A stretch of 62,883 bases of DNA from Cognatundibacterium griseum (GCF_014284195.1 NZ_JACOGC010000009.1:1-62883); one strand, 5' to 3'. Positions 42,372-53,714 are shown, numbered from the stretch's first letter. A program made the numbers and translations. Notes: generated by a model from the sequence alone, not told the origin.

Positions 42372-44375
42372 TCAAGCCAGTGTCGCCTTGACCTTGGCAA
42401 CCACGTTCTCAACTGTAAAGCCGAAATGCTTGAACAGGACACCCGCTGGTGCGGATTCGCCAAAGGTATCGATACCGACCACAGCGCCTTCCAGACCGAC
42501 ATATTTGTACCAGAAATCCGTCACACCGGCTTCAATCGCAATACGTGGCAAGCCTTTGCCCAACACCGCAGCTTTATATGCAGCATCCTGACGATCAAAC
42601 ACGTCCGTGGACGGCATGGACACAACGCGCACTGCGATGCCCTGTTCTGCCAGCGCAGCAGCGGATTTCACTGCCAGCTCGATTTCAGAACCCGTCGCGA
42701 TCAGCACTGCTTTCGCATCTGCTGCATCTTGCAGAACATAGCCGCCACGCTGGATATCCGCGATCTGCTGGGCTGTACGTTCCTGATACGGCAGGTTCTG
42801 ACGCGAGAAAATCAAGGTCGATGGGCCGTCATGACGCTTGACCGCATGCGCCCAGGCAGCAGCGGATTCCACGGTGTCACACGGACGCCAGTTATCCAGA
42901 TTCGGGATCAGACGCAGACTGGACACGTGCTCGATCGATTGATGCGTCGGGCCATCTTCACCCAGACCGATAGAGTCATGTGTGAATACGAACAGGCTGC
43001 GGATTTTCATCAGCGCAGCCATGCGGATGGCGTTGCGGCTGTAGTCCGAGAAAGTCAGGAAAGTTGCGCCGAACGGGATATAACCGCCATGCAAGGCGAT
43101 ACCGTTCATGATGGCGCTCATGCCGAATTCACGCACACCATAGTTGATGTGATTACCGGCCTGATTACCGCGCACGGCAACGCATTCTTTCCAGTTGGTC
43201 AGGTTGGAACCAGTCAGGTCGGCAGAACCGCCGAGGAATTCCGGCAGCGAAGGTGCAAATGCCTGAATCGCATTCTGGCTCGCTTTGCGTGTCGCGATGT
43301 TTTCTTTTTTCTCAACGCAGGCGGCGATGGCGTTCGCTACCACTTCATCAAAATTCGCTGGCAGATCACCCTTCATACGGCGTGTCAGTTCAGCGGCTTT
43401 TTGTGGAAATTGTGCAGTGTAAGCGGCAAATTGTGCGTTCCAGTCAGTTTCGTTTTTCGCGCCATCGGCTCTCGCATCCCAGGCAGCGTAGACATCTGCC
43501 GGCATTTCAAACGGAGGCAAAGTCCAGCCCAGATTTTCACGCACCGCAGCCACTTCTTTGTCGCCGAGTGCTGCGCCATGCACATCGTGCGTACCCTGCT
43601 TGTTCGGCGAGCCTTTACCGATTACGGTTTTGCAGCAGATCAAGGTCGGTTTGGCAGATGTTTTGGCTGATGCAATTGCCGCATCCACCGCTTTGGCATC
43701 ATGACCGTCCACCGCACGAATCACATTCCAGCCATACGCTTCAAAACGTTTCGGCGTATCGTCCGTGAACCAGCCTTCGACGTGACCATCGATCGAAATG
43801 CCATTATCATCCCAGAACGCGATCAGTTTATTCAGTTGCAGCGTGCCCGCCAGCGAACAGGCTTCGTGCGAGATACCTTCCATCAGACAACCATCGCCCA
43901 TGAATACGTAGGTGTGGTGATCAACGATATTCATACCACCCTGATTGAACTCGGCGGCCAGCAATTTTTCAGCCAGTGCCATACCAACGGCATTGGTGAT
44001 GCCTTGCCCCAACGGACCCGTTGTCGTCTCCACGCCCGGCGTGACATGCACTTCAGGGTGGCCTGCTGTTTTGGAATGCAATTGACGGAAATTTTTAATT
44101 TCATCCATCGACAAGTCATAACCGGTCAGATGCAGCAGCGAGTAATGCAGCATCGAGCCATGGCCATTCGACAGCACAAAACGGTCGCGGTTAATCCACT
44201 GCGGATTCGTTGGATTATGACGGTAATGGCCTTTCCACAATGCCACCGCAATATCCGCCATGCCCATCGGCGCTCCCGGGTGGCCGGAATTGGCTTTTTG
44301 AACGGCATCCATGGACAAAACGCGCACGGCATTGGCCATGGTGGTGAGTGTTGCAGGCTGAAGAGTTGAGATCAT
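42372..44375 (-). CDS. tkt: Transketolase
   Basis: A 667-residue thiamine-diphosphate enzyme of the pentose phosphate pathway. [18 protein letters not shown] opens the PP domain. [18 protein letters not shown] binds ThDP and metal; [16 protein letters not shown] is in the Pyr domain, with the transketolase C-terminal domain after residue 530. The ATG at 44375 begins the conserved region; an in-frame start 138 bases further upstream has no support. It is followed by a GNAT gene and gap, a carbon-metabolism cluster. Confidence 0.96.
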   Translation of the reverse strand: MISTLQPATLTTMANAVRVLSMDAVQKANSGHPGAPMGMADIAVALWKGHYRHNPTNPQWINRDRFVLSNGHGSMLHYSLLHLTGYDLSMDEIKNFRQLHSKTAGHPEVHVTPGVETTTGPLGQGITNAVGMALAEKLLAAEFNQGGMNIVDHHTYVFMGDGCLMEGISHEACSLAGTLQLNKLIAFWDDNGISIDGHVEGWFTDDTPKRFEAYGWNVIRAVDGHDAKAVDAAIASAKTSAKPTLICCKTVIGKGSPNKQGTHDVHGAALGDKEVAAVRENLGWTLPPFEMPADVYAAWDARADGAKNETDWNAQFAAYTAQFPQKAAELTRRMKGDLPANFDEVVANAIAACVEKKENIATRKASQNAIQAFAPSLPEFLGGSADLTGSNLTNWKECVAVRGNQAGNHINYGVREFGMSAIMNGIALHGGYIPFGATFLTFSDYSRNAIRMAALMKIRSLFVFTHDSIGLGEDGPTHQSIEHVSSLRLIPNLDNWRPCDTVESAAAWAHAVKRHDGPSTLIFSRQNLPYQERTAQQIADIQRGGYVLQDAADAKAVLIATGSEIELAVKSAAALAEQGIAVRVVSMPSTDVFDRQDAAYKAAVLGKGLPRIAIEAGVTDFWYKYVGLEGAVVGIDTFGESAPAGVLFKHFGFTVENVVAKVKATLA

Positions 44376-44674
44376 GACGATAGATGGTGTATTGAAGAAA
44401 CTGGTCGAAATTATGCGGTACCTGAATGCGCGCCATAGCGGTATCCGGCAGGCTATTCGAAAATTAGATAAAACGATAAACTGCCATTTTACCAGAGCAC
44501 GGTAGTGCGTCATATAGATGCATTTTTGGTAGCCCGTTACGGGGTCGTATTCATCTCATTTTGCCCCGGTTATCCTTGCCACATGGGAAACTTTTTATCA
44601 CGCATTTCCGGGGCGTTATCGTATAATCAGATCCGTTTCTGCCTGGATTGCACCATCACTCTTCACTGACCTTC
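44376..44674. other. Divergent promoter region of tkt and rsmE
   Basis: 299 bases between two divergent genes. A perfect TATAAT at 44622-44627 probably serves rsmE, although the -35 box is weak. No gene or repeat is seen. Confidence 0.4.
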
Positions 44675-45400
44675 ATGCCTCGTTTTTTTTGCCAGACACC
44701 GTTATCTGTCGGTGCCCTCGTTGATCTCCCTGCCGATATTGCCCATCATGCGCAGGTGCTGCGCCTGCAGCCCGGTGATGCCATCCAGCTGTTTAATGGT
44801 GAGGGTGGCTGCTATGTCGCCAGCCTGACGGTCATTGAAAAAAAACGCGCCAGTGCCGAGGTGAAGGTATTTCTGCAGGAAGAAAACGAGTTACCTTTTT
44901 CGCTGAATCTGGCACAGGCGCTGCCAGAAGGCAGCAAGATGGACTGGATTATCGAAAAAGCGGTTGAGCTGGGGGTCAGCAGTATTCAGCCGGTGGCGGC
45001 GCAACGCTCTGTGGTGAAGCTGAATGCCGAACGGGCTGAAAAAAAACTGGTGCATTGGGAAGGCGTGATCCGTTCGGCGTCCGAACAATGCGGCAGAAAC
45101 CGTCTGGCGCATCTGGCCGCGCCGGTCGACATCGGAAAATGGCTGCAGCAGCAAGATATGCATCCACGCATCATGCTGTCTCCCCGCGCCGAACAGTCGC
45201 TGGCAGAGTGGGCGCGGCATCATCCGCCGCAGGCGATTTCCCTGCTGATCGGACCGGAAGGCGGATTGACTGAACAGGAAGAAAATCTGGCCATGCAGCA
45301 GGGCGTCCTGCCTTTGTCTATGGGGCCACGGATTCTGCGCACTGAAACTGCCGGACTGACGGCCATCGCCATTCTCAGCGCGGCCTGGGGCGGCATGTAA
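44675..45400 (+). CDS. rsmE: 16S rRNA (uracil-1498-N3)-methyltransferase RsmE
   Basis: A 241-residue SPOUT methyltransferase. A PUA-like N-terminal domain (MPRFFCQTPLSVG) is followed by the knotted SAM-binding domain with LPEGSKMDWIIEKAVELGV and QRSVVKLN. IGPEGGLTEQEE and LGPRILRTETA-type (MGPRILRTETAGLTAIAIL) complete the knot. It methylates U1498 in the 30S subunit. The ATG at 44675 begins the family's sequence. Confidence 0.95.
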   Translation: MPRFFCQTPLSVGALVDLPADIAHHAQVLRLQPGDAIQLFNGEGGCYVASLTVIEKKRASAEVKVFLQEENELPFSLNLAQALPEGSKMDWIIEKAVELGVSSIQPVAAQRSVVKLNAERAEKKLVHWEGVIRSASEQCGRNRLAHLAAPVDIGKWLQQQDMHPRIMLSPRAEQSLAEWARHHPPQAISLLIGPEGGLTEQEENLAMQQGVLPLSMGPRILRTETAGLTAIAILSAAWGGM

Positions 45401-45441
45401 TCAGTCATACCGTCTGGACGACTACCCGGGCAAGCGGTGTA

Positions 45442-45672
45442 TCACTTCGGGGGAGGAAACGGATGATCTTTTACCGGTGCCTCTGTCACTACCGGCATTT
45501 TTGTTATCACGACAGGCTGCCACTGATCCCAGTCTTCGCCGAATAATTCGGCCGGATGCGGCGTCCGGTCAGCGCCATTGCCACAGCTCATGGAATCTGC
45601 CGGACAATACAGATCACATCCCCAGCAAATACGTTCCGGGTTCTTCGGATTGGCAGGAAATTTCTTGGCCAT
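45442..45672 (-). CDS. DUF3079 domain protein
   Basis: A 76-residue protein. It starts with MAKKFPANPKNPERICWGCD, then YCPADSMSCGNGADRTPHPAELFGEDW, the whole of DUF3079. Four cysteines in CxxC-like spacing may bind a metal. The family is small, cytoplasmic and uncharacterised. The start at 45672 matches the family; an upstream in-frame extension of 26 residues is unlikely. It is convergent with rsmE. Confidence 0.8.
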   Translation of the reverse strand: MAKKFPANPKNPERICWGCDLYCPADSMSCGNGADRTPHPAELFGEDWDQWQPVVITKMPVVTEAPVKDHPFPPPK

Positions 45673-45763
45673 GATATGACGGACGAGTGAAGGATGTGCG
45701 CATTCCCGTTTTTGAGGAGAATGCCGGTTCATCTTACGCCTCTCCGACACATCCTTCCTTGAT

Positions 45764-45793
45764 ATGGGGCAATATTTTATGGGGCAATATTTC
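45764..45793. repeat. 15-bp tandem duplication
   Basis: ATGGGGCAATATTTT occurs twice in a row (45764-45778 and from 45779, the last base differing). It lies upstream of the DUF3079 gene. A fresh tandem duplication is the simplest explanation. Near by, at 45857-45875, a CTCCCGC/GCGGGAG hairpin lies past the DUF885 stop without a T-run. Confidence 0.7.
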
Positions 45794-45885
45794 CGGCACT
45801 GTCCTGACCAGCGAGACTGATCTGGGGAATACCTGCCACAAGCTATAAGCCGCCAGCTCCCGCAAACTGCGGGAGTCGGGGCACT

Positions 45886-47688
45886 TCAATGGCTTTTATC
45901 ATTCAGCATCATGTTGCGGATCATACTGACAGGGGTGCTGCCGTAACTCAGAAACTGTTCGTGAAAACGTTTCAGCTTGAATTGCGCTCCCTGCTGCTGT
46001 TTCAGCTCATCACGAAATGCCATGATCTCGCTGTATCCGCTGAAATAACTGGTCAGCTGCACGGAGCTGTACTGCACGCGCAGCCATTTGCCGCCCGCCT
46101 CTGCTTTGGTCTGAAATGCCTGATGCATCAGCAGATCTTTTGCCTCTGCTTCGCTCATACCGAGCACATGAACGCTGTAATCAAGAATCGTGTTGCAGAT
46201 CGTCCGCAGATTCCATTTGTAATACATGAGCCACATCTCCGGTGCCTGATCGCCATAACCGGATTCGAGCATCATGCGTTCGCTGTAGACCGCCCAGCCC
46301 TCAATCATCGCACCGTTGCCGAACAGGGTTTTGATGACAGAAGGAGACTGATTCGCATACTGCAATTGCGTGTAATGGCCCGGAATCGCCTCATGGATAT
46401 TCAGTATCTGCAGCACCCAGCGATTGTATTCGCGCAGCGTGCTTTCGATCTGTTCCGGCGTCTGTCCATCCAGTGGTGTCACGTTATAGTAAGTTTTATC
46501 ATTGGGTCTGAAAATGCCCGGAGCCTCAATCGAAGCCACTGTCACACCACGTTCGTATTCCGGCGTTTCACGCACGATCAGGGGCTTTTCAGTATCCAGA
46601 CTCAGCAGGTCATGCTCGCGTATCCAGTGCTCCAGCACCGGAAGCTGACGCCGGATTTCCGGGTAAAGCTCTTTCGCAGCCACATGCTGCTCGGATAGCT
46701 TGTCGATCACCATGGCAATTTTCTGGACGCGGTCTGCCGGTTTCGCGGTATCGCCCATAGTTTTATCCCATAGCTGATCAGCCAGTTTTTCCATGTTGTC
46801 GTGCGCTGCCTGCTTGGCAACCAGGGCGCGCTGATACATCTGTTCCGCAGTCAGTCCGGATTGGATGTCAGCTTTGAATTTTTCTTCATACAGTGCGCGT
46901 CCGATACGGAAAGAGCGGGCCGTGGCAGGATTCAGCGATTTTTCGGTATTTTCCAGAAACTGCACATATTCCTGAATCGCCGTGCGTGCCCGGCGCAGTC
47001 CGGTTGTCAGTGCAGTCTGTTCCGCATGACTTAATTTTTGTTCTGCGGCAGCCGACTCCAGCGCTGCCAGCACAGAAACCGCACCGCTGCTCTGACGGAT
47101 TGCCAGACGGGTATGTTCCGGCGTTGGCTGGCTGATGCTGGCTCTGGCGGCGGCATAGTAGGCCGGCACCTGTTGCAGACGCCGGATCGCCGCCCGGATA
47201 CGCTGTATCTTCGGCGCATAATCCGTATTCAGAATTGCGTCAAAACCGCCGGCAATATTATGCTGGGACGGGTTCCAGGAAAATTCGCGAAAGCGCGTCA
47301 GATACCAGCGTGTGCCGTTCAGGTAGTTCTGCATCAGTACCAGATCGGTCTGCTCCCGGGGCGCTAACCGCGTCGCATCGACTTGCTGCAACCGTTGCAG
47401 CCAGCGTTCAGCAAAAGCCACGTAAGCATCGCGTTCCGTCTGCCCTGGCAGCGCCAGACGGTCGGCCTGTGCAAAATGTCCGGCAGACATCGCCAGATCA
47501 GGGTCCTGCTGCCACAATTCCTTTAAAAAAATTGCCTTAAGTTTCTGAAAATCCAGATCCGCCTGATGGCGATCCGCAGCCGGAACAGGCCCCGCAGGAG
47601 TGACGGCAGAGTACGCCGGTAATGAAGCAGCGGGCAGCAAGCCCGCCATCAGGCTCGCAAGTAAAAGGCGGAAACCGTGTTTTTGCAT
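45886..47688 (-). CDS. DUF885 family protein, exported
   Basis: A 600-residue protein. A signal peptide (residues 1-27, LLLASLMAGLLPAASLPAYSA) precedes a long helical domain. The signature HEAIPGHYTQLQYAN (about residue 430) has the HExxPGH histidines and glutamate, thought to be a metal-peptidase-like site. A second block with MIEGWAVYSERMMLESGYGD follows. DUF885 enzymes are predicted metallo-hydrolases, some with aminopeptidase or carboxypeptidase-like activity. The ATG at 47688 restores the signal peptide. Confidence 0.8.
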   Translation of the reverse strand: MQKHGFRLLLASLMAGLLPAASLPAYSAVTPAGPVPAADRHQADLDFQKLKAIFLKELWQQDPDLAMSAGHFAQADRLALPGQTERDAYVAFAERWLQRLQQVDATRLAPREQTDLVLMQNYLNGTRWYLTRFREFSWNPSQHNIAGGFDAILNTDYAPKIQRIRAAIRRLQQVPAYYAAARASISQPTPEHTRLAIRQSSGAVSVLAALESAAAEQKLSHAEQTALTTGLRRARTAIQEYVQFLENTEKSLNPATARSFRIGRALYEEKFKADIQSGLTAEQMYQRALVAKQAAHDNMEKLADQLWDKTMGDTAKPADRVQKIAMVIDKLSEQHVAAKELYPEIRRQLPVLEHWIREHDLLSLDTEKPLIVRETPEYERGVTVASIEAPGIFRPNDKTYYNVTPLDGQTPEQIESTLREYNRWVLQILNIHEAIPGHYTQLQYANQSPSVIKTLFGNGAMIEGWAVYSERMMLESGYGDQAPEMWLMYYKWNLRTICNTILDYSVHVLGMSEAEAKDLLMHQAFQTKAEAGGKWLRVQYSSVQLTSYFSGYSEIMAFRDELKQQQGAQFKLKRFHEQFLSYGSTPVSMIRNMMLNDKSH

Positions 47689-48090
47689 AAAAATATCCGG
47701 AAACAGTTCAGGAAATCTGGCATGTGGCAACGCAGTGCCACGCCCGGCAGGAAATCACAACATCGTTAATATATTAAGACTCAGGGACTATCTCAAAAAT
47801 ATGTCTAAGCGTCAACATTCGTGCTGTTGAGCCGCCACAGCAGTGCGACTTGCCCGCTCTTACTCTATATCTGCGATCATTCATAGACAGGATGCATCGC
47901 GCCATACCCCCGGGCAGTATGTGAATAAATCGCCTTATCCTCTATATAAAACATAGGTGCTACTTACATACTCCCCGGCTTTTATCTCATCCTGCCGATT
48001 GTTTTCACCCCGTAAAAACTGAACAGCCCGTTCCCGGCGGCATTCTTTGTTACACTCCCTGCTGCTTCTTTTTCTGAATAAACCATTTCC
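47689..48090. other. Intergenic region, 402 bases, nothing recognised
   Basis: Divergent promoter region between the DUF885 gene and the methyltransferase gene. The sequence is AT-rich in places (around 47760-47800 and 47940-47965), and no promoter, hairpin with T-run or short gene is convincing. Confidence 0.45.
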
Positions 48091-49227
48091 ATGAATACCT
48101 CCTTACCGCAGTTGCACTGGATTGAAGACGGGCAAGCGCGGAGTTGCCGCTGGCATGCAGAAAATGGCAGCCCGCCGCCTAAAAAAGTGCAGGTGGCAGA
48201 TGAACGGCTGAATGCGGATACGGCGTACCGCCTTGCCTGCGAAGGTACTGCGCTGCTGTGGCGGGGTGATTTTCATCAGGCCAAGCAAATGCTGCAAGCC
48301 ATGGCTCGGCGTATCGACAAAAAACCGGCAAAGAAAAAAACACCGCTTGCCGCCGACGCCCATACCGCTTTTAATCTGCATCGCCAGGCGCAATCGCAGC
48401 GTGCCCGGGTGCTGGCCATGCTGCTGATTCCGTTTGATGCCGATTACCGGATTCCGCTGCGACGGTCGCCCGATGTGCAACTGGCCTGCACCGAGGCTTA
48501 TGGAGCGCCAGCCACTGCCTTTGTCGCTTCTTTACGCGAACTGCTCGGCATCATCGGTGCGCATGAATGGCGCAGGAACGGGGTTGAAGTTGCCGCACTC
48601 GGAGCAAAAATTCATCCGCATTACGGTGTTTTTTCCCCGGTTCGCGGCGAATACATTGATCTGGTCGGGAAGGCGCGTCTGCCCTCCACCGAACTGGCAT
48701 TCGACATCGGTGTCGGCAGCGGTGTATTGTCCGCCGTGCTGGCAAAACGCGGGATGCAAAAAATCATTGCCACCGATCAGGACCCGCGCGCGCTGGCATG
48801 TGCCAGAGACAATCTGGAACGCCTCGGCCTCGCTGCACAGGTAGAGTTACAGCAAACCGATTTATTCCCGGCTGGAAAGGCGCCGCTGATTGTGTGCAAT
48901 CCGCCGTGGCTGCCTGCCCGGCCCAATTCACCGGTTGAACATGCCGTCTATGACCCCGAAAGCCGCATGCTGCGGGGATTTCTGGCCGGTGTCGGCGCGC
49001 ATCTGGAACCCGGTGGCGAAGCCTGGCTGATTATGTCCGATTTCGCAGAACATCTGGGATTGCGCAGCAAGGAAGAGTTCTGGCAATGGATTGACGCCGG
49101 CGGTCTGACTGTCAGCGGAAAAATGGATATCCGGCCACGCCATCCGAAATCGACAGACGCCAGCGATCCGCTGCACGCCGCACGCGTACAGGAAGTGACA
49201 TCCCTGTGGCGCTTGAAATTAAAGTAA
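48091..49227 (+). CDS. SAM-dependent methyltransferase, HemK/PrmC-like
   Basis: A 378-residue protein. An N-terminal domain (about 1-190) is followed by a Rossmann-fold class I methyltransferase: motif I is LAFDIGVGSGVLSAVLAKRG, then IIATDQDPRALACARDNL, and the substrate motif NPPW (LIVCNPPWLPARP). The NPPW/NPPY motif marks enzymes that methylate planar nitrogen, amino groups or nucleic acid bases, as in PrmC and RsmC. The N-terminal domain does not match PrmC, so the target is open. It stands alone between divergent and downstream short genes. Confidence 0.8.
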   Translation: MNTSLPQLHWIEDGQARSCRWHAENGSPPPKKVQVADERLNADTAYRLACEGTALLWRGDFHQAKQMLQAMARRIDKKPAKKKTPLAADAHTAFNLHRQAQSQRARVLAMLLIPFDADYRIPLRRSPDVQLACTEAYGAPATAFVASLRELLGIIGAHEWRRNGVEVAALGAKIHPHYGVFSPVRGEYIDLVGKARLPSTELAFDIGVGSGVLSAVLAKRGMQKIIATDQDPRALACARDNLERLGLAAQVELQQTDLFPAGKAPLIVCNPPWLPARPNSPVEHAVYDPESRMLRGFLAGVGAHLEPGGEAWLIMSDFAEHLGLRSKEEFWQWIDAGGLTVSGKMDIRPRHPKSTDASDPLHAARVQEVTSLWRLKLK

Positions 49228-49343
49228 CCCCGGATTTTTATTGCGGCAAGCTGCCGTCAGGCATGATTTGTGATGTCCGGGTTCATTTCACGCTTTCTTA
49301 GTTTTAATTTTTGATTTTTTTCTTTGTTTTAAGCATTGTATTT

Positions 49344-49556
49344 ATGAATAAACCAACCCGAATCCTGACATTTAAATGCACCAGCTGCAGCAAACCCGTG
49401 CAGGTCTTTTTACAGAAAGTGTCTGCCTGCGCCCATATTGCGCCGTATCAGGGCATCTGCAGCTGCGGAACCGTCATGAAACATGCGACCGGCAATCAAG
49501 AAGCGGTCGAATCCTATATGCAGTCCGATTCCGTCACCTGGTCACACCATCACTGA
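49344..49556 (+). CDS. Hypothetical cysteine-rich small protein
   Basis: A 70-residue protein I do not recognise. The sequence FKCTSCSKPVQVFLQKVSACAHIAPYQGICSCG contains CxxC and CxC cysteines that may bind zinc. The rest is polar, ending in HHH. It is 116 bases after the methyltransferase gene and 170 bases before ribF. It has no signal peptide. Confidence 0.55.
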   Translation: MNKPTRILTFKCTSCSKPVQVFLQKVSACAHIAPYQGICSCGTVMKHATGNQEAVESYMQSDSVTWSHHH

Positions 49557-49726
49557 GACTGACGGCTCGCTGCGCGGCAAACCAGGTGTTCCGGTACTGA
49601 ACACGGATTTCAGCACCGGCATTTGCACCGGACTATGACCGGATACCCGCGCCGGATGCGTTTTTAGAAGTCCTTCCCCGCGAAAGCATTTATAATCGAA
49701 GGCTTTTGCAGCTGTTTCTGGACATA

Positions 49727-50707
49727 ATGAAGGTATTTCGCGGACTTCCGAATGCCGCCTCCCGTGCTCCCTGTGCATTGGCGATAGGTAATTTTGATGG
49801 TGTGCATCGCGGCCATCAGACTTTGCTCGCGCATTTACGTCAGGCAGCCAACCAGTTGGGTCTGGAGTCGGCTGTTATGACATTTGAACCACATCCACGC
49901 GCTTTTTTTGCCAAACTCGCCGGAGATTTATCCAAAGCGCCCTCCAGAATTGCCAATCTGCGCGACAACATGACATCGTTGCAGAGAGCCGGTGTCGACC
50001 GCGTGATTGTCGAACATTTCAATGCCCATTTTGCCGCGCTGTCGCCGGAAGACTTTATCCGCAAAGTGCTGGTCGAAGGTCTGCACGTCAAATGGCTGAT
50101 GGTCGGCGAGGATTTCTGTTTCGGTGCACGCCGGGCGGGCAGTATCGCGACCCTGGAAGAAGCCGGCAAACGCTATGGCTTTGAAGTCCAGACCCTGCCG
50201 GCAGTGCAGAATAAAGGTGTCAGAATCTCCTCATCGGCTGTCCGTGCTGCTTTAGCGCAAGGCAATTTTGAAGAAGCGCGCGAACTGCTCGGACATCCCT
50301 ACCGGATCTCCGGCCATGTGATCCACGGCCAGAAACTGGGACGCACGATCGGGTTTCCGACCCTGAATCTGCGCATCGCACATCATCGTCCGGCGCTCAC
50401 CGGCATCTTTGTCGTCCAGGTACATGGCCTGGCAGAGCAGCCTTTACCGGCAGTCGCGAGTCTGGGTGTGCGCCCGACGGTTGATGACAGCGGCCGGGTA
50501 CTGCTGGAAACCCATGTGTTCGATTACGCCGGTCATGCCTATGGCAAGGTGGTGCAGATTGAATTTCTGAAAAAACTGCGCGACGAAGAAAAATACGGCG
50601 ATCTGGAAACCCTGACCGCTGCGATTGAACGTGACGCCGAACAGGCGCGCACCTATTTCGGCGCCGCCTCACGAATTCCGGCCAGTAGCGCCACCGACCG
50701 AATTTGA
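49727..50707 (+). CDS. ribF: Bifunctional riboflavin kinase / FAD synthetase
   Basis: A 326-residue enzyme. The N-terminal nucleotidyltransferase domain (LAIGNFDGVHRGHQTLL, then ISSSAVRAAL) makes FAD. The C-terminal kinase domain (GRTIGFPTLNLRI, SLGVRPTVDD, VQIEFLKKLRDEEKY) makes FMN. It begins the ribF-ileS-lspA-coaBC-dut run common in Burkholderiales. The ATG at 49727 fits the family; an in-frame start 21 bases earlier lacks support. No FMN riboswitch is seen upstream. Confidence 0.95.
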   Translation: MKVFRGLPNAASRAPCALAIGNFDGVHRGHQTLLAHLRQAANQLGLESAVMTFEPHPRAFFAKLAGDLSKAPSRIANLRDNMTSLQRAGVDRVIVEHFNAHFAALSPEDFIRKVLVEGLHVKWLMVGEDFCFGARRAGSIATLEEAGKRYGFEVQTLPAVQNKGVRISSSAVRAALAQGNFEEARELLGHPYRISGHVIHGQKLGRTIGFPTLNLRIAHHRPALTGIFVVQVHGLAEQPLPAVASLGVRPTVDDSGRVLLETHVFDYAGHAYGKVVQIEFLKKLRDEEKYGDLETLTAAIERDAEQARTYFGAASRIPASSATDRI

Positions 50708-50801
50708 AGCTCTGTCAGGCTAATCAGCATTGCACGACAACACCGCTGTGCGCAGTAAACAGATGCTTCCACCTGTATTGATAAATTCAAAGAAAATCAT
50801 T

Positions 50802-53666
50802 ATGTCCGATAACAAACCTGCAAAAGCTGCCAATAAATACCCGGTTAACATGACCGAAACACCCTTCCCTATGCGTGGCGATCTGGCCAAGCGCGAACCG
50901 AAATGGGTCAAGGAGTGGCAGGATAAAAAAATCTACGAACGTGTGCGCAAAGCTGCTGCCGGTCGTCCGAAATTCGTTCTGCATGATGGTCCGCCGTATG
51001 CGAATGGCGATATCCATATCGGTCACGCTGTGAATAAAATCCTCAAGGATATGATTGTCAAAGCCCGCACGATGGCAGGCTTTGATGCGCCGTATGTACC
51101 GGGTTGGGATTGCCACGGCATGCCGATCGAAATCCAGATCGAAAAACTGCACGGCAAAAATCTGCCGGTAAATGAGGTGCAGTCCAAAGCCCGCGCTTAT
51201 GCTGAAGAGCAGATCGCCCGTCAGAAAGCTGACTTCATCCGTCTGGGCGTATTGGGTGAATGGGATAATCCTTACAAGACCATGAACTTCAGCAATGAAG
51301 CGGATGAAATCCGTGCGCTGGGTCAGTTGCTTGACAAAGGCTACGTCTATCGCGGTCTGAAGCCGGTGAACTGGTGTTTCGACTGCGGCTCTGCGCTGGC
51401 AGAAGCCGAAGTGGAATACGAAAATAAACGTGACCCGTCGATCGACGTTGGTTTTCCGTTTGCCGAGCATGACAAACTGGCGCAAGCGTTCAAGCTGGAT
51501 AAGCTGCCGCATCAGAACGGCTTCTGCGTGATCTGGACTACTACTCCTTGGACCATTCCATCGAATCAGGCACTGAACATGCACCCGGAAATCAGCTACG
51601 CGCTGGTGGAAACGGCACGTGACGGCGCACCGCTGTTGCTGATCCTGGCGCAGGAACTGGTGGAATCCAGCCTTGCAGAATATGAACTCGAAGGCAAGGT
51701 CATCGCGACCTGTAGCGGTGCTGATCTGGCAGAAATCCGCTTCAAGCATCCGCTGTCATCGCTGCATGAGGGCTATGACCGTTATTCGCCGGTCTATCTG
51801 GGCGATTATGTGACGCTCGACAGCGGTACCGGCGTGGTGCACTCGGCGCCCGCTTACGGTATCGAGGATTTCCAGTCCTGCAAAGCGCATGGCATGAAAG
51901 ACGACGAGATCATCGCGCCTGTCATGGGTGATGGCCGCTATGCATCGAGCCTCCCGTTGTTTGCAGGCATGACCATCTGGGAAGCCTCCAAGCCTATCTG
52001 CGATAAATTGCGCGAAGCCGGTGCGCTGTTCTCGCTGAAAATGTTTGACCACAGCTATATGCACTGCTGGCGTCATAAAACACCGATCATCTACCGCGCC
52101 ACCTCGCAATGGTTCGCGAGTATGGATAACACACCGAAAGACGGTGGTGCCTCGCTGCGCGAAACTGCGCTCAAAGCGATCGACGAAACCGCATTTTTCC
52201 CTGGCTGGGGTAAAGCGCGTCTGCACGGCATGATTGCGAATCGTCCTGACTGGACTCTGTCGCGCCAGCGTCAGTGGGGCGTGCCGATGGCATTTTTCCT
52301 GCATAAAGAAACCGGCCAACTGCATCCACGCACACCGGAATTGCTGGAACAGATCGCCCAACGCGTAGAGAAAGAAGGTATCGAAGCCTGGCAACACATC
52401 GAAGCCGCCGACCTGCTGGGTGATGACGCTGCCATGTACGTAAAAAACCGCGACACGCTGGATGTCTGGTTCGATTCCGGCACCACGCATTTCACTGTCT
52501 TACGCGGCTCGCACAAGGCGCAGTCAACGTATCCTGCCGATTTGTATCTGGAAGGCTCGGATCAGCATCGCGGCTGGTTCCATTCCTCCCTGCTGACAGC
52601 CTCTATGCTGGATGGCCACGCACCGTACAAGGCCTTGCTCACGCATGGTTTCGTGGTGGATGGCGAAGGCAAAAAAATGTCCAAGTCCAAGGGCAACGTG
52701 GTGGCGCCGCAAAAAATCTCTGATACGCTGGGTGCGGACATCCTGCGCCTGTGGGTGGCATCGACCGATTACTCCGGTGAATTGTCGATCTCGGACGAAA
52801 TCCTGAAACGGGTGACCGAAGCCTATCGCCGTATCCGCAATACCCTGCGCTTCCTGCTGGCGAACACTGCAGACTTTGACTTCAGCAAAGATGCCGTGGC
52901 AGTCGATGCGATGCTGGATATCGACCGCTATGCGATTGCTAACATGGCGCTGCTGCAAAAAGAGATACTGGCTCACTACGAGAGCTTTGAATTCCATCCG
53001 GTCATCGCCAAGCTGCAGTCGTATTGCTCCGAAGACCTGGGCGGATTCTATCTGGATATCCTGAAAGACCGGCTGTACACCAGCGGCGTGAATTCGCCGG
53101 CACGACGCTCTGCGCAGACGGCCATCTGGCACATCACTCAGGCGCTGCTGCGTCTGATGGCACCGACTTTGTCCTTCACCGCCGAAGAAGCCTGGCAGTT
53201 CTTTGCAACCACCGAGGCCTATCAGGACAGTAGCGAAACCATCTTTACCCAGACTTACTACCAGTTGCCGCTGGTCGCAGGCACAGAAGCGTTGCTGGCA
53301 CGCTTTGCAACGCTGCGTACCGTGCGTGCAGACGTGACGAAACAGCTGGAAGAAGTACGGGTGGCCGGCGGCATCGGTTCCTCATTGCAGGCGGAGGTCT
53401 TGATCAAAGCCAGTGGGGAAAAATTTGCCGTGCTGAACAGCTTTGCGGATGATCTGAAATTTACCCTGATTACCTCTGCCGCCAGCGTAGAGCAAGTCGC
53501 CAGCGAAGCAGAAGAAACCGTTATGGTCACGCCGTCTAAGTACGAAAAGTGCGAGCGTTGCTGGCATTATCGTGCTGATGTCGGTGCCCATGCCGACCAT
53601 CCGGGTCTGTGCGGACGTTGCCACAGCAATCTGTTCGGCAGCGGTGAGACACGCCGTTTTGCCTGA
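50802..53666 (+). CDS. ileS: Isoleucyl-tRNA synthetase
   Basis: A 954-residue class I synthetase. The HIGH motif is [17 protein letters not shown], the KMSKS motif [11 protein letters not shown], the editing domain has [13 protein letters not shown], and the C-terminal zinc finger is [12 protein letters not shown] ... CGRCHSN. The chosen ATG at 50802 gives the typical N-terminus. It is the second gene of the ribF operon, 94 bases after ribF. Confidence 0.97.
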   Translation: MSDNKPAKAANKYPVNMTETPFPMRGDLAKREPKWVKEWQDKKIYERVRKAAAGRPKFVLHDGPPYANGDIHIGHAVNKILKDMIVKARTMAGFDAPYVPGWDCHGMPIEIQIEKLHGKNLPVNEVQSKARAYAEEQIARQKADFIRLGVLGEWDNPYKTMNFSNEADEIRALGQLLDKGYVYRGLKPVNWCFDCGSALAEAEVEYENKRDPSIDVGFPFAEHDKLAQAFKLDKLPHQNGFCVIWTTTPWTIPSNQALNMHPEISYALVETARDGAPLLLILAQELVESSLAEYELEGKVIATCSGADLAEIRFKHPLSSLHEGYDRYSPVYLGDYVTLDSGTGVVHSAPAYGIEDFQSCKAHGMKDDEIIAPVMGDGRYASSLPLFAGMTIWEASKPICDKLREAGALFSLKMFDHSYMHCWRHKTPIIYRATSQWFASMDNTPKDGGASLRETALKAIDETAFFPGWGKARLHGMIANRPDWTLSRQRQWGVPMAFFLHKETGQLHPRTPELLEQIAQRVEKEGIEAWQHIEAADLLGDDAAMYVKNRDTLDVWFDSGTTHFTVLRGSHKAQSTYPADLYLEGSDQHRGWFHSSLLTASMLDGHAPYKALLTHGFVVDGEGKKMSKSKGNVVAPQKISDTLGADILRLWVASTDYSGELSISDEILKRVTEAYRRIRNTLRFLLANTADFDFSKDAVAVDAMLDIDRYAIANMALLQKEILAHYESFEFHPVIAKLQSYCSEDLGGFYLDILKDRLYTSGVNSPARRSAQTAIWHITQALLRLMAPTLSFTAEEAWQFFATTEAYQDSSETIFTQTYYQLPLVAGTEALLARFATLRTVRADVTKQLEEVRVAGGIGSSLQAEVLIKASGEKFAVLNSFADDLKFTLITSAASVEQVASEAEETVMVTPSKYEKCERCWHYRADVGAHADHPGLCGRCHSNLFGSGETRRFA

Positions 53667-53689
53667 TTAACCTGATTTGCAGCAGGTTG

Positions 53690-53714
53690 TGTACGGTCAT
53701 ACACTGACCGTACA
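53690..53714. repeat. Perfect 10-bp inverted repeat between ileS and lspA
   Basis: TGTACGGTCA and TGACCGTACA are exact reverse complements, separated by five bases (TACAC). They lie 24 bases past the ileS stop and 54 bases before the lspA start. There is no T-run, so it is not a standard terminator. It may be a regulator-binding palindrome or an mRNA hairpin within the operon. Confidence 0.7.

Noticed and set aside
49557..49726. FMN riboswitch before ribF
   Set aside because: The conserved FMN aptamer blocks are missing; the gap is only 170 bases and shows no such fold.
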